A DNA stretch of 47,263 nt from Nitrospira sp. (GCA_016784355.1 JADHUV010000019.1:1-47263); one strand, 5' to 3'; numbered from the stretch's first letter, positions 9,010-17,188 are shown. The notes: generated from the sequence alone by a model not told the origin. Made by a program: numbers and translations.

Positions 9010-9483
9010 ATGCAGAGAATACCACTGACCCCTGAAGGTCTACAAAAGCTTAAAGACAATGTTGAAGACCTTATAAAGGTACAAAGACCAGCTAATATAA
9101 AAGCAATTGCCGAGGCACGTGCACATGGCGACCTTTCAGAAAATGCCGAGTACCACGCAGCCAAAGAGCGCCAGTCTTTCATCGAAGGAAAAGTACAGGA
9201 ACTGCAGGGGAAAATCGCTATGGCAGAGGTCATAGATCCCTCTAAGATAAAACAGGACAAGATCGCCTTTGGAGCCACAGTCAAGCTGCTCGATCTTGAT
9301 ACAGATGATGAAAAGACCTATATGCTGGTTGGTCCTGAAGAAGCTGATATCAAGGCCGGCAGGATATCCATTCACTCGCCTATCGGCAAAGCATTAATCA
9401 GCAGAGCTGTAGGTGACGAAGTTACGGTCAAGGTACCTGCACGTACTATAGAGTATGAGGTCCTTGAAATACGTTTTGAATAA
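9010..9483 (+). CDS. greA: Transcript cleavage factor GreA
   Basis: GreA binds in the RNA polymerase secondary channel and stimulates cleavage of backtracked RNA. At 157 residues it has the normal length. The N-terminal coiled coil carries the acidic tip (ARAHGDLSENAEYHAAKERQ, residues about 36-55), where the Asp and Glu coordinate the catalytic magnesium; the C-terminal FKBP-like domain contains SPIGKALISRAVGDEV. The start follows GAAGGAG. It lies between carB and pyrK and overlaps the proposed pyrK start, so an RNA polymerase factor is embedded in a nucleotide biosynthesis operon that is itself controlled at the level of elongation. Confidence 0.95.
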   Translation: MQRIPLTPEGLQKLKDNVEDLIKVQRPANIKAIAEARAHGDLSENAEYHAAKERQSFIEGKVQELQGKIAMAEVIDPSKIKQDKIAFGATVKLLDLDTDDEKTYMLVGPEEADIKAGRISIHSPIGKALISRAVGDEVTVKVPARTIEYEVLEIRFE

Positions 9484-10249
9484 AATCATAAAAGCAAAGA
9501 TACAAGACAACCGAAAAATCATTGACCGGCATTATCTCCTGACTCTGGAGCCTTCAACTGCAATAACCACCCCGAAGCCCGGGCAGTTTTATATGCTATC
9601 GGTAAATAACGGACTTGATCCTCTTTTAAAACGTCCGCTCAGCGTCCACAATTTCCTTGATGGAAAGCTGCAGTTTTTATACAGGGTAGTTGGTAAGGGA
9701 ACTGACTTATTATCATCCAGGGTTACAGGTGAAAGCATTGATATCTTAGGCCCGCTTGGAAACGGTTTTACTGTATCAAAGACAAAACAGATAATACTTC
9801 TGGCAGGAGGACTCGGCATAGCGCCGATATATTACCTGGCAGCATCTATTGCCGGCAGAAAACCTGTCTTGATATACGGAGCCGGAACAAAAGAAACACT
9901 TATTTACAGAGACCAAATAAAGAATCTGGGGATCGAGACAGTGATTGCTACGGATGACGGCTCTTACGGGAAAAAAGGTAATGTTGTCACTGTTCTAAAA
10001 AAATATCTAAAAGATACCTCTCTGCCTTACACCGACCATATTATTTATACCTGCGGTTCTGAAGCAATGCTGAAACCATTAGCTGAATTTGCATCAGAGC
10101 ATGGCATTAAGATTCATGCCGCAATGGAGCAGAATATGGCCTGCGGAGTCGGTACCTGTATGGGCTGCGTTGTTAAGACACGGAAGGGTCTCAAGCGTGT
10201 CTGCAAGGAAGGCCCGGTATTTAATTTAAATGAGATTGAGTGGGAATAA
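9455..10249 (+). CDS. pyrK: Dihydroorotate dehydrogenase B electron transfer subunit
   Basis: PyrK transfers electrons from dihydroorotate, through FAD and a 2Fe-2S cluster, to NAD. The 264-residue protein has the ferredoxin-reductase layout: the FAD site with RPLSVHNF, the nucleotide-binding part beginning LLAGGLGIAPIYYLA, and a C-terminal cysteine cluster ACGVGTCMGCVVKT...VCKEGPVF for the iron-sulfur centre. Family N-termini usually begin close to the IIKAKIQDN segment, so the true start could be the TTG at 9476 rather than the ATG at 9455; both overlap greA. It is followed by its partner pyrD, with overlapping or very close ends. Confidence 0.93.
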   Translation: MRSLKYVLNKIIKAKIQDNRKIIDRHYLLTLEPSTAITTPKPGQFYMLSVNNGLDPLLKRPLSVHNFLDGKLQFLYRVVGKGTDLLSSRVTGESIDILGPLGNGFTVSKTKQIILLAGGLGIAPIYYLAASIAGRKPVLIYGAGTKETLIYRDQIKNLGIETVIATDDGSYGKKGNVVTVLKKYLKDTSLPYTDHIIYTCGSEAMLKPLAEFASEHGIKIHAAMEQNMACGVGTCMGCVVKTRKGLKRVCKEGPVFNLNEIEWE

Positions 10250-10277
10250 TTTCTTGAAAAATCAAAAAGCCATCGAT

Positions 10278-11177
10278 ATGAAAGTCAGTCTCGGCCGTCT
10301 AAAACTTAAAAATCCGGTAATGACCGCCTCCGGTACTTTTGGTTACGGTAAGGAATACTCTGAATTTTTTGATATAAACAAACTGGGTGCTATAGTTATT
10401 AAGGGGATATCGGTCAACCCTATGCCGGGCAATCCTACTCCCAGAATATGCGAAACCCCGTCGGGGATGATTAATGCCATAGGACTGCAGAATCCCGGCC
10501 TGAAGGGATTCTTAAAAGATCAGGTCCCCTTTTTAAAACAGCTGAAAACCAAAGTCATAGTTAATGTACTCGGAAATTCTGCAGATGATTATATCAGACT
10601 TGCTGAAGCCGTTGAAGAAGCGGGCATGAATGCGGTTGAGCTGAATGTCTCCTGTCCAAATGTGAAAAAAGGCGGTATCGTTTTCGGCACTGATCCTAAA
10701 GCCTTTGAAGACCTGATAACTGCCGTACGAAAAAAGGTCAAACTTCCCCTGATAACCAAACTTTCGCCTAATGTAGCAAAGATAAGCGAGTTTGCCAAAA
10801 TCGCAGAAGACTGCGGTTCAGATATTATCTCATTGATTAATACCCTGACAGGTATGAGTATCGATATCAATACCAGAAAACCCAGGATAGCAAATATAAT
10901 AGGAGGACTTTCCGGGCCTGCCATTAAGCCTGTTGCTGTGCGTATGGTATGGGAATGCCGCAAGGCCGTAAAGATACCTATAATAGGCATGGGCGGAATC
11001 ATAGCCGCTGAGGATGCCGTTGAGTTCATGCTTGCCGGTGCTGACGCTATTGCAGTTGGTACAGGAAACTTCCTTAACCCCCTGACAACCCTGCAGGTTC
11101 TTGAAGGAATTAAACTTCATATGAAGTCACAGGGCATCAACTCAGTAAGTGAGATTACAGGAGGACTGATTTGCTAG
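10278..11177 (+). CDS. pyrD: Dihydroorotate dehydrogenase B catalytic subunit (class 1B)
   Basis: PyrD oxidises dihydroorotate to orotate using FMN. The start at 10278 gives the standard class 1 N-terminus (MKVSLGRLKLKNPVMTASGTFGYG); the frame remains open back to 10230, but those extra residues do not fit the family. Active-site features are visible: the NVSCPNVKKGG segment with the catalytic cysteine, KLSPNV, and GMGGI followed by AVGTGNF near the FMN phosphate site. Cysteine as the base and the neighbouring pyrK both identify the 1B type. No pyrE or pyrF is in the window, so the last two steps to UMP are encoded elsewhere. Confidence 0.95.
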   Translation: MKVSLGRLKLKNPVMTASGTFGYGKEYSEFFDINKLGAIVIKGISVNPMPGNPTPRICETPSGMINAIGLQNPGLKGFLKDQVPFLKQLKTKVIVNVLGNSADDYIRLAEAVEEAGMNAVELNVSCPNVKKGGIVFGTDPKAFEDLITAVRKKVKLPLITKLSPNVAKISEFAKIAEDCGSDIISLINTLTGMSIDINTRKPRIANIIGGLSGPAIKPVAVRMVWECRKAVKIPIIGMGGIIAAEDAVEFMLAGADAIAVGTGNFLNPLTTLQVLEGIKLHMKSQGINSVSEITGGLIC

Positions 11178-11983
11178 AACGACCACTTATAACACTTACC
11201 ACGGATTTTGGCCTTAAAGACCCATTTGTAGGCTTGCTTAAAGGGGTCATTCTCGGTATCAATCCTAATGCAAAGATAATAGACCTGAGCCATAAAATTC
11301 AGCCTCATAATATCTTTGAGGCATCGCACGTACTTGCGATGAGTTATGACTATTTCCCCCCTGCGACCATAAATCTTGCAGTTGTTGATCCGGGAGTAGG
11401 AGGCTCACGCAGGCCCATATTGGTCATAACTGAAAACCACTATTTTATCGGTCCGGATAATGGCATTTTTACTAACATATTTAACAAATATGAGACCTCT
11501 CATTTTTTCAAAGTAATACATATAACTGCCTCTCATTACTTCAGGCCGATGAAGGGCACAACCTTTCACGGACGCGATATTTTTGCACCTGTAGCGGCCT
11601 ACATGTCAAAGGGCCTGGAGCCTGATAAATTAGGGGAACCTATAACTGATTACATTAAGCTTGATATCCCGAGATGTTCCTTAACCGCAGATAATGAGTT
11701 AAAAGGCGAGATAGTTTCTGCAGACCACTTCGGCAATGCCATATCCAACATATCTTTTGAAGAACTCGCTGGACTCGGTTCAGCTGTTGAAATGCACATG
11801 TTAAAGGCTGTGTACAAGGGTCAGGAACTTCAGATAGTAAATTCGTATTCTGAGAATATAGAGGACGGACTGGCTGCCATCGTGAACAGTTTTGGCCATA
11901 TAGAGCTCTTTGCCAATCAAAAAAGCGCTGCCCTTATATTTGACATCAAAATAGGGGATAGTGTTATCATATCGCTTACTTAA
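11171..11983 (+). CDS. S-adenosyl-L-methionine hydrolase (adenosine-forming), DUF62 family
   Basis: This family cleaves SAM to adenosine and methionine and is related to the fluorinase and chlorinase. The 270-residue protein shows the N-terminal TLTTDFGLKDPFVGLLKGVI, the VVDPGVGG motif and the GPDNGIF motif, followed by the C-terminal domain carrying DHFGNAISNI. The start is TTG at 11171, overlapping the pyrD stop, and is fixed by a perfect AGGAGG at 11159-11164 six bases upstream. It is probably translated from the pyr transcript. The overlap shows co-expression with pyrimidine genes, though the physiological link is unclear. Hydrolase is more likely than halogenase on general frequency. Confidence 0.88.
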   Translation: MLERPLITLTTDFGLKDPFVGLLKGVILGINPNAKIIDLSHKIQPHNIFEASHVLAMSYDYFPPATINLAVVDPGVGGSRRPILVITENHYFIGPDNGIFTNIFNKYETSHFFKVIHITASHYFRPMKGTTFHGRDIFAPVAAYMSKGLEPDKLGEPITDYIKLDIPRCSLTADNELKGEIVSADHFGNAISNISFEELAGLGSAVEMHMLKAVYKGQELQIVNSYSENIEDGLAAIVNSFGHIELFANQKSAALIFDIKIGDSVIISLT

Positions 11984-12066
11984 TTCCGTGACTATTTTGT
12001 ATTCAATGGCGGACACCGGTCTTAGGCCGGATAAACTTCGGACTGACGGCTAAAGAGAGCATACTA

Positions 12067-13101
12067 ATGAATATATTACTGATTGGAAATTTTGCCCCGC
12101 CGTATGAAGAAGAAAATCTGTATAACTTTTCCCTTTTAAGAAAACTCGAAGAAGACGGCCACACCTGCTCGGTAATCAATATATCCGAGACCAATGCCAG
12201 AGATAAAAGCTTCACCAATGCAAGTCAGTTTTTTGATTTTGTAATGAAACTCATGAAAATGGCTCGCAACAAACAGGTCGTTCATTTTAATAGTAAGGGC
12301 TATCTCAGACTCGGCCTGATGAAACTGTGCATGTCCGTTCTAATCGGGAAGATGTTCAAGGCCAAGACCTTTGTAACAATTCACGCAGAGCTGTTTTCTA
12401 TTCAAGGACAGATGCGCAGTCCTGTCGGAGGGCGTCAGACTCTGTTTACTGCCTTCACTAATGCTACAAGGATTATCAGCAGTGATCAGGACACCTATAA
12501 CACAGCCTCGATGTACATGCAAAAATCTAATTTTGATCTCATCCCTTCTTTTCTATATGCCCCAAAAAGCTTGAAAGGCAGCCCCAAGGCAATAGAGGCT
12601 ATGGACAAAAAAGACAAGCTGATAATAATTTCGAATATCGGATATCCCTCGCTTGTTTACAATATCCTTCATGAACTGGTGACGAGCTATCCCCTCCCTG
12701 AAAATACGGGCGTTGTCGTATCCCTTGCGGATAAACCAACAGCCAAGCTTCAGCACGCTATTGAAGAAGATGGGAAGGATATGCTGAACAACCTGATCTT
12801 CATTGAACCGGATGATCTTGAGACCATGCTAATCGCCTACTCCAAGGCAGATATTGTCCTTAGACCCCTGAGCTGCGACGGTCTGACATTTTTTGAAGAG
12901 TTTGCACTGTCCGTCAAAAAGATCCAGCAGGCTGGAGAATATGTATACTTTCCGAGCGGCCTGGTATTTGTAAAAGAAGGTCTCGCTGCAGAACTTTGCG
13001 TCTGTATTATTAATACGCTGCTGTGTGTAGAGACAGGCCCGGCGCCCGAGGTTGAGGGAGAATCCTCTTACTTAAAGCTTAAGCAGTTATACGAAGAATA
13101 G
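12067..13101 (+). CDS. Glycosyltransferase-like protein (family 4 fold)
   Basis: The N-terminus (LLIGNFAPPYEEENLYNFSLLRKLEEDGH) has the nucleotide-free donor-domain pattern of GT4-type glycosyltransferases, with VVHFNSKGYLRL and KTFVTIHAELF as the following strands. The C-terminal half includes NLIFIEPDDLETMLIAYSKADIVLRPLSCDGLTFFEEFAL, equivalent to the sugar-nucleotide-binding region, although the typical E-x7-E spacing is altered. The 344 residues are slightly short. GAGAG precedes the ATG. It lies 80 bases after the SAM hydrolase and is probably the last gene of this transcription unit; its stop nearly touches the convergent radical SAM gene. Substrate unknown; a polysaccharide or surface-glycan role is inference. 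Confidence 0.65.
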   Translation: MNILLIGNFAPPYEEENLYNFSLLRKLEEDGHTCSVINISETNARDKSFTNASQFFDFVMKLMKMARNKQVVHFNSKGYLRLGLMKLCMSVLIGKMFKAKTFVTIHAELFSIQGQMRSPVGGRQTLFTAFTNATRIISSDQDTYNTASMYMQKSNFDLIPSFLYAPKSLKGSPKAIEAMDKKDKLIIISNIGYPSLVYNILHELVTSYPLPENTGVVVSLADKPTAKLQHAIEEDGKDMLNNLIFIEPDDLETMLIAYSKADIVLRPLSCDGLTFFEEFALSVKKIQQAGEYVYFPSGLVFVKEGLAAELCVCIINTLLCVETGPAPEVEGESSYLKLKQLYEE

Positions 13102-13108
13102 AGGATAC

Positions 13109-14692
13109 CTATTTTTCAAACAGTTCAGGCATCTCTTTCCTGGCGGCCTTCAATTTACTGTCATAATCCAGATCACCTTTTGCCAGGTACCTTGAGATAA
13201 GTCTTGAAAGGGTTGCTTTACCATTACCCGCAACAGTCCTGTACAGCCAGTCAATCCGGTAATTGAGCGACCTTGCAGTTGTAAAAAAGAACACGCCGGG
13301 CTCAACAAGCCTTTTTGCCAAAAAATAAAAAATATTAAGAAACAGCTCGTGAACCCCACTTCTCTCTTTTTCCGGTTTGTTTAAAAGTCTCACAAGCCAG
13401 GAGGGAATAATTGAGGTAATTGATAGCAGCCTGTTTTGATAAGTATCATCAATATTCAGCAGATAGCGGTAAAGATAGGCATCAGGTTCAGTTACACCTT
13501 CAGCCACAGCGCGATCGGCAAGGGCTGTACCAGGGAAAAAAGTCAGGTGTGCAAGGGATGTTACAAATGGTTTCTTTAATGTAGATATAGCATGGATAGT
13601 TTCCATCCGGTCTTCTTCTGTTTCATAGGGATTATCCACTATCATCTCATAAAAGGCCGCTGCCCCGGTTGCTGCAATAATATCCGAGGCATTCTTCACA
13701 GACTCAAACTTTATACGTCTGTCATAAATCTCATAATTGACCCGATCACATCCGCTCTGTACTCCCATCACCACCCAGCACATGCCGGCCTTTTTTAACA
13801 ATGTGATCTTTTCCTGATCGATCATGGTCGGAATAACCCTGACAATAAACGGAAGATTAACTTCTTTTTTATAACGCTCACTGAACTCCCTGACCCACTC
13901 GATGCTGTGAGTAAAAAAACAGTCGTCCTGAAAATTCATGTACAGTACGAAGCTATTTTTTATCACTTCACGGATTTCATCTAAAACACTATCAACAGAC
14001 CGCTCTCTGACCTTACGCCCGTAGACGTGAATAAAAGCAGAGTTTCCGCAGTAGGCGCACTTAAACGGGCAACCCCTGGTGCTGATGATCATATGACAGG
14101 TTCCGCCATATAACGCATACATCCTGAAGAGTTTTTCATTATCAGAGAAATCCAGAATCTTTCCATTATGCAGGACATAAAAGTAGTCTGGAAGATACTG
14201 CTGCACAGGCAGACTGTCGAGATCAGGATTAGGTTCGGCCAGGGGGTTACGTATGATTTCTGTACCAGTATTGACCCAGAGACCCGGTATCTCCGGAAGT
14301 TCACTTTTATCTGCATGCTGCAGATAATCAAGAAGGGAGACAATGACCCGCTCACCCTCCCCTGTACAGACATAATCGGCATACTGGATACATTCTTCCG
14401 GTCTTATAACAGCATGGACTCCGCCCCATATGACCCTTGCCCTGAAACGCGCCTTGAGCAATCGTGTCAGGTTTTTTGCAGGATAATACTCAATAGACAT
14501 CAGGCTGATACCGATCAGGTCAGGACGATACTTCCTCAAAAAATCTTCAATGACCCTATCCAGGTCTTTTTCAAGATATCCCGGCAGGTAGAGGATCTTT
14601 ACCTCATGCCCATTTGCCATAGCACTGGCAGCGACATATTTCAGGCCGGTTATATAGGCATTGGATTGTAGTGAGATCAGGAGAAGTTTCAT
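13109..14692 (-). CDS. B12-binding domain radical SAM protein
   Basis: The 527-residue protein starts with a cobalamin-binding Rossmann-like domain (about residues 1-150, with GISLMSIEYYPAKNL and IWGGVHAVIRPEE) and continues with a radical SAM core. The cluster motif is Cys208-x3-Cys212-x2-Cys215 in STRGCPFKCAYCGN. The B12 domain lacks the DxHxxG motif for base-off binding, as is common in this group. The C-terminal 150 residues are helical and not recognisable. Related proteins act in lipid, hopanoid or antibiotic methylation and other radical reactions, but the substrate here cannot be stated. It is convergent with the glycosyltransferase-like gene, which could suggest a shared envelope-modification theme. 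Confidence 0.82.
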   Translation of the reverse strand: MKLLLISLQSNAYITGLKYVAASAMANGHEVKILYLPGYLEKDLDRVIEDFLRKYRPDLIGISLMSIEYYPAKNLTRLLKARFRARVIWGGVHAVIRPEECIQYADYVCTGEGERVIVSLLDYLQHADKSELPEIPGLWVNTGTEIIRNPLAEPNPDLDSLPVQQYLPDYFYVLHNGKILDFSDNEKLFRMYALYGGTCHMIISTRGCPFKCAYCGNSAFIHVYGRKVRERSVDSVLDEIREVIKNSFVLYMNFQDDCFFTHSIEWVREFSERYKKEVNLPFIVRVIPTMIDQEKITLLKKAGMCWVVMGVQSGCDRVNYEIYDRRIKFESVKNASDIIAATGAAAFYEMIVDNPYETEEDRMETIHAISTLKKPFVTSLAHLTFFPGTALADRAVAEGVTEPDAYLYRYLLNIDDTYQNRLLSITSIIPSWLVRLLNKPEKERSGVHELFLNIFYFLAKRLVEPGVFFFTTARSLNYRIDWLYRTVAGNGKATLSRLISRYLAKGDLDYDSKLKAARKEMPELFEK

Positions 14693-14769
14693 TATAATTA
14701 AGGCCGCAAATCAGGCAGGTTAATTATATAGAAATGGGGGGAATGTTTCAAATAAGGCGAAATGAAAAG

Positions 14770-14801
14770 TAAGGGCAAGGCATCGCATCGCCTTGCCCTT
14801 A
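14770..14801 (-). terminator. Hairpin terminator downstream of the first PEP-CTERM gene
   Basis: Perfect 12-base arms (14770-14781 and 14790-14801, TAAGGGCAAGGC with its complement) enclose an 8-base loop. On the minus strand the hairpin is followed by CTTTTCATTT, T-rich although not a pure T run. It ends 14 bases beyond the end of the gene and separates it from the radical SAM gene. Confidence 0.7.
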
Positions 14802-14814
14802 AGATAGATATGAG

Positions 14815-15582
14815 CTATACGTTAGACTGCTTTTTCCTCATATACCCTCTACCGGCCAGAAATGTTCCGCCGAGTATGAACAGGGTTGTGCTGACTGGTT
14901 CGGGGGCCACTGCAGCTGTGCTGTAGGTAACCAGGTAGTCTACTTCACCAACTGAAATTGAAGCACTTGTAACACTATCAGTTAATGCTGATGCAATAAT
15001 CTGAACATCTATGACGTGACCCAGCGTTGTATTGATATTAAGAACCTCACCGCCGGAAACATCACTAAAGGTGTTAAGAGTACCACCGGCTGAAAGATCA
15101 CCTAACCCAAAGGATAGAGCTGTCCTTGATAATTCCACAGAATCTGTCAGATCCGTTACTATAATATCGAGGGTAGCAGATCCATTATAGCGACTGAACG
15201 CATTAGTACGAAATGGAGCTGGAACATTATAATCATAGTTATACGCATAAGTTAATGAAAGGACTGCATTATCAGCCGTAAATCTACCCCACATTCCCGC
15301 ATATGCATTGTTGTATCCGTCTTCATCTGAATTAATCATCGAATACAAATCAAAAGCATTACCTGATACATTTGCTGCCGCAGTGCCAAATGCTCCTATC
15401 GAAGTACTCGCAGAAACCGGAATGGGCGGGCTTGCCTGCGAATCTGTATATTCAGTCCCTAAATACGCTGATGCAGCTTCTGCTTCATAAGTAAGCGATG
15501 ACCACTGCTGCGCACCTGCTACTGCAGGCAACAGCAGAATACCGATTGACCACATGGATAAAATAACTTTACTTGCTTTCAT
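14815..15582 (-). CDS. PEP-CTERM sorted surface protein (copy 1)
   Basis: The 255-residue protein has an N-terminal signal peptide (residues 1-24, ending AVAGA-QQ) and a C-terminal sorting signal: PEPVSTTLFILGG, a hydrophobic segment, then RGYMRKKQ. This tripartite tail is recognised by exosortase, which cleaves and anchors such proteins at the outer surface. The middle (about 200 residues) is rich in Ser, Thr, Ala, Tyr and Asn, with predicted beta structure and no recognised domain. It is paralogous to the gene at 17201-17974: the order of motifs, the sorting tail and the upstream region are all shared. No exosortase gene is in the window. Its promoter contains a C9 tract (see the entry at 15668-15693). 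Confidence 0.85.
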   Translation of the reverse strand: MKASKVILSMWSIGILLLPAVAGAQQWSSLTYEAEAASAYLGTEYTDSQASPPIPVSASTSIGAFGTAAANVSGNAFDLYSMINSDEDGYNNAYAGMWGRFTADNAVLSLTYAYNYDYNVPAPFRTNAFSRYNGSATLDIIVTDLTDSVELSRTALSFGLGDLSAGGTLNTFSDVSGGEVLNINTTLGHVIDVQIIASALTDSVTSASISVGEVDYLVTYSTAAVAPEPVSTTLFILGGTFLAGRGYMRKKQSNV

Positions 15583-15667
15583 TAATTCCCCCTCCTTTTA
15601 AAGGATTATAATTAAAACCTGCTGTGATACTGCATAAATATGAGTGATTTCAGTTAGATATACATAT

Positions 15668-15693
15668 GTTATAGGGGGGGGGCGACTTGTCAA
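15668..15693 (-). promoter_or_regulatory. Promoter of PEP-CTERM copy 1 with a C9 tract in the spacer
   Basis: On the minus strand, TTGACA (15693-15688) is followed by AGTCG, nine C residues (15682-15674) and TATAAC (15673-15668). The spacer to TATAAC is 14 bases; an overlapping TAACAT (15671-15666) would have a 16-base spacer. Slippage in the C tract would change the -35/-10 distance by one base per event. The same arrangement occurs before copy 2. Confidence 0.7.
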
Positions 15694-15708
15694 GCTTTTT
15701 TATTCGAT

Positions 15709-15748
15709 TATAAGTCAGACTTATATTTGCCGATATTGGCAAATATAA
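15709..15748 (-). promoter_or_regulatory. Two overlapping inverted repeats upstream of the copy 1 promoter
   Basis: The first is a perfect dyad, TATAAGTC-A-GACTTATA (15709-15725). The second is an inverted repeat of TTATATTTGCC (15721-15731) and GGCAAATATAA (15738-15748). They lie 16-55 bases upstream of the -35. Both are conserved before copy 2, so they are likely regulator-binding sites rather than chance. The regulator is not identified. Confidence 0.6.
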
Positions 15749-16054
15749 CAGTTATTTGCTCCAGAGAAAAGATCATACAGCTTCTTTCTGGTCATCTCTG
15801 ACAGCATATGCAACGTTATATTCACGATCTTCCTATCGGCAGGCAGGCTTGCCAGGGGAATCCACAAGTGGAAAATCTGGATATCCCGGTCAAACCGGAA
15901 AAAGAACAAGTATTCTAGGCTATAAAAAAACAGGCAAATCAACGCCTTACTCCCTACATTGTCATTATTATATGTTGATGGTGGATAACTGCTAAAAAGC
16001 ACAAAGAGTATTCCAACTTTTCGGTATATATAAACATCACAACACCCAATACAT
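15749..16054. other. Gene-free interval between PEP-CTERM copy 1 and higA
   Basis: About 300 bases with no convincing gene. Short open frames exist on both strands, but their sequences are low-complexity or rich in rare residue runs and lack ribosome binding sites. It may hold decayed coding sequence; nothing recognisable remains. Confidence 0.5.
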
Positions 16055-16345
16055 CTATACAGCTATTGCTTTAAGTTCCTGCACTTCCGGTGATTTCTTA
16101 GTTGCAATCCATAGATCCAGCTTTGCCTGCATATATAGCCAGCTCTCTGGTGAAGTTGCAGTTGCTTTTGCTATTCTTACTGCCATCTCAGGACTTAATG
16201 ATGCCTTGCCATTTAGCAACATAGACAATGTTTTCCTGGTCACTCCTAATCTTTTTGCTGCCTCTGTTACGGTAAGACCCAGAGGCTTAATCACATCTTC
16301 ACTCAGGACTTGACCCGGATGCGTAGGCTTTCTTTTGCCAATCAT
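16055..16345 (-). CDS. higA: HigA-family antitoxin (XRE-type HTH), without an adjacent HigB
   Basis: The 96-residue protein begins with RKPTHPGQVLSEDVIKPLGL, the hallmark of HigA/VapI antitoxins, and has a helix-turn-helix at residues 26-50 (VTEAAKRLGVTRKTLSMLLNG). HigA binds its own promoter and neutralises the RelE-fold toxin HigB. The start is supported by GGGAGG at 16359-16354, eight bases upstream. HigB normally precedes higA, but the 114 bases before this gene contain only a ribosome binding site and AT-rich sequence, and no toxin frame is visible. It may therefore be an orphan antitoxin acting as a regulator or as an anti-addiction gene. Confidence 0.85.
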   Translation of the reverse strand: MIGKRKPTHPGQVLSEDVIKPLGLTVTEAAKRLGVTRKTLSMLLNGKASLSPEMAVRIAKATATSPESWLYMQAKLDLWIATKKSPEVQELKAIAV

Positions 16346-16459
16346 ATAACATTCCTCCCTTTTCTAATGATAATCACGGTAATCAACAAATCAAGTTCCA
16401 GAAATATTAGAACTGAATTGCAAAAAAGTATTAATGAAAATAAACTGATACCTTTTCAG

Positions 16460-16843
16460 CTACCAGACAACTCGCACATTCTTAAATTTCTTAATTCTTT
16501 CATCCTTACTGACAAGCTTACATCCATACTGCATAGCAGTTGCAACTATAATTCTGTCTGGTGGATCACCTTCCATACTTCCAAGCCGACAGCTTCTGAC
16601 CGCAATAGACGGGGTCAGAGACGCAAGATGTACATTCGGCAGTTTTAGTGCCAGATCTATCCATACCTCTACATCCCTGTCTAATGTCAATCGCCCTTTT
16701 GAGACCAGCATTGCCGTTTCCCAGCAGCTGATTGCACTGACCAGCACCTTGTCTGCACCATCAATTACCTTTAGAGCCTTCTTTGACATTTTAGGAGAAG
16801 CGCTCGCCCACCATATCCATGCATGTGTATCAAGGAGTATCAC
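16460..16843 (-). CDS. vapC: VapC-type PIN-domain toxin
   Basis: PIN-domain toxins are magnesium-dependent ribonucleases that cut tRNA or rRNA. The 127-residue protein has the acidic active-site residues: Asp5 in LLDTHAWIWW, the Glu in SCWETAMLV and the Asp in GDPPDRIIVATA. The start codon overlaps the stop of the upstream antitoxin by four bases (ATGA), a typical toxin-antitoxin arrangement with coupled translation. The DTHAWIWW start is the subgroup usually paired with Phd/YefM antitoxins, as here. All catalytic residues are intact, so the toxin should be functional. Confidence 0.9.
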   Translation of the reverse strand: MILLDTHAWIWWASASPKMSKKALKVIDGADKVLVSAISCWETAMLVSKGRLTLDRDVEVWIDLALKLPNVHLASLTPSIAVRSCRLGSMEGDPPDRIIVATAMQYGCKLVSKDERIKKFKNVRVVW

Positions 16844-17067
16844 TTAGCTACATCCCAGTCTTCATCAATCGGTGCCAGCAGATCATTTTCCATGATTATA
16901 CTTCCGCTAAGGGATTCCTTCACAATCATTTCCGATGCAGCAAGAGGAACTACCTTGGCCACCGGTTTGCCCCTTTTCGTGATTATATAGGATTCATGCT
17001 CTTGTGATACCTGATCGAATATGGCAAGACATTGTGCTTTAAACTTTCCTGCACCTATTGTTTTCAT
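16840..17067 (-). CDS. Phd/YefM-family antitoxin
   Basis: The 75-residue protein has the YefM/Phd N-terminal DNA-binding fold: GAGKFKAQCLAIFDQVSQE followed by YIITKRGKPVAKVVPL. The C-terminal segment (ESLSGSIIMENDLLAPIDEDWDV) is the acidic toxin-wrapping tail, whose DWDV ending is typical of antitoxins that bind PIN toxins. It is translated first and overlaps vapC. GAGGTGAAG precedes the ATG. Two copies of the sequence ATGACTATAG lie in the promoter and are likely its operator. Confidence 0.9.
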   Translation of the reverse strand: MKTIGAGKFKAQCLAIFDQVSQEHESYIITKRGKPVAKVVPLAASEMIVKESLSGSIIMENDLLAPIDEDWDVAK

Positions 17068-17081
17068 GCTTCACCTCATTA

Positions 17082-17136
17082 ATGACTATAGCTATATGAC
17101 TATAGTCATTATAATATGCTCATAAAAAAAGGGCAA
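17082..17136 (-). promoter_or_regulatory. Promoter and operator of the phd-vapC pair
   Basis: On the minus strand TTGCCC (17136-17131) and TATAAT (17113-17108) are 17 bases apart. A perfect 14-base dyad, ATGACTATAGTCAT (17096-17109), touches the -10, and a second, imperfect ATGACTATAG site begins at 17082 fourteen bases away. Paired half-sites overlapping the promoter are the normal way Phd/YefM antitoxins autorepress. Confidence 0.65.
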
Positions 17137-17150
17137 TACCTTATTTGCCC
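17124..17150 (-). terminator. Intrinsic terminator after PEP-CTERM copy 2
   Basis: GGGCAA (17131-17136) and TTGCCC (17145-17150) form a 6-bp stem with an 8-base loop, followed on the minus strand by seven T residues (17130-17124). Its stem provides the -35 of the phd promoter, so terminator and promoter overlap. Confidence 0.7.
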
Positions 17151-17167
17151 CGATTACATGATTATAC

Positions 17168-17188
17168 GGGGCGGGGTAACCCCGCCCC
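17168..17188. repeat. GC-rich palindromic hairpin
   Basis: GGGGCGGGG (17168-17176) and CCCCGCCCC (17180-17188) are perfect complements separated by TAA. Its high GC contrasts with the AT-rich surroundings, and GGGGCGGGGT-ACCCCGCCCC elements are common dispersed intergenic palindromes in many genomes. It lies between the copy 2 stop codon and the intrinsic terminator and may also block 3' exonucleases. Confidence 0.6.

Noticed and set aside
15721..16002. 93-codon minus-strand frame between copy 1 and higA
   Set aside because: It runs through the conserved upstream palindrome, has no ribosome site and resembles no known family; possibly decayed sequence.
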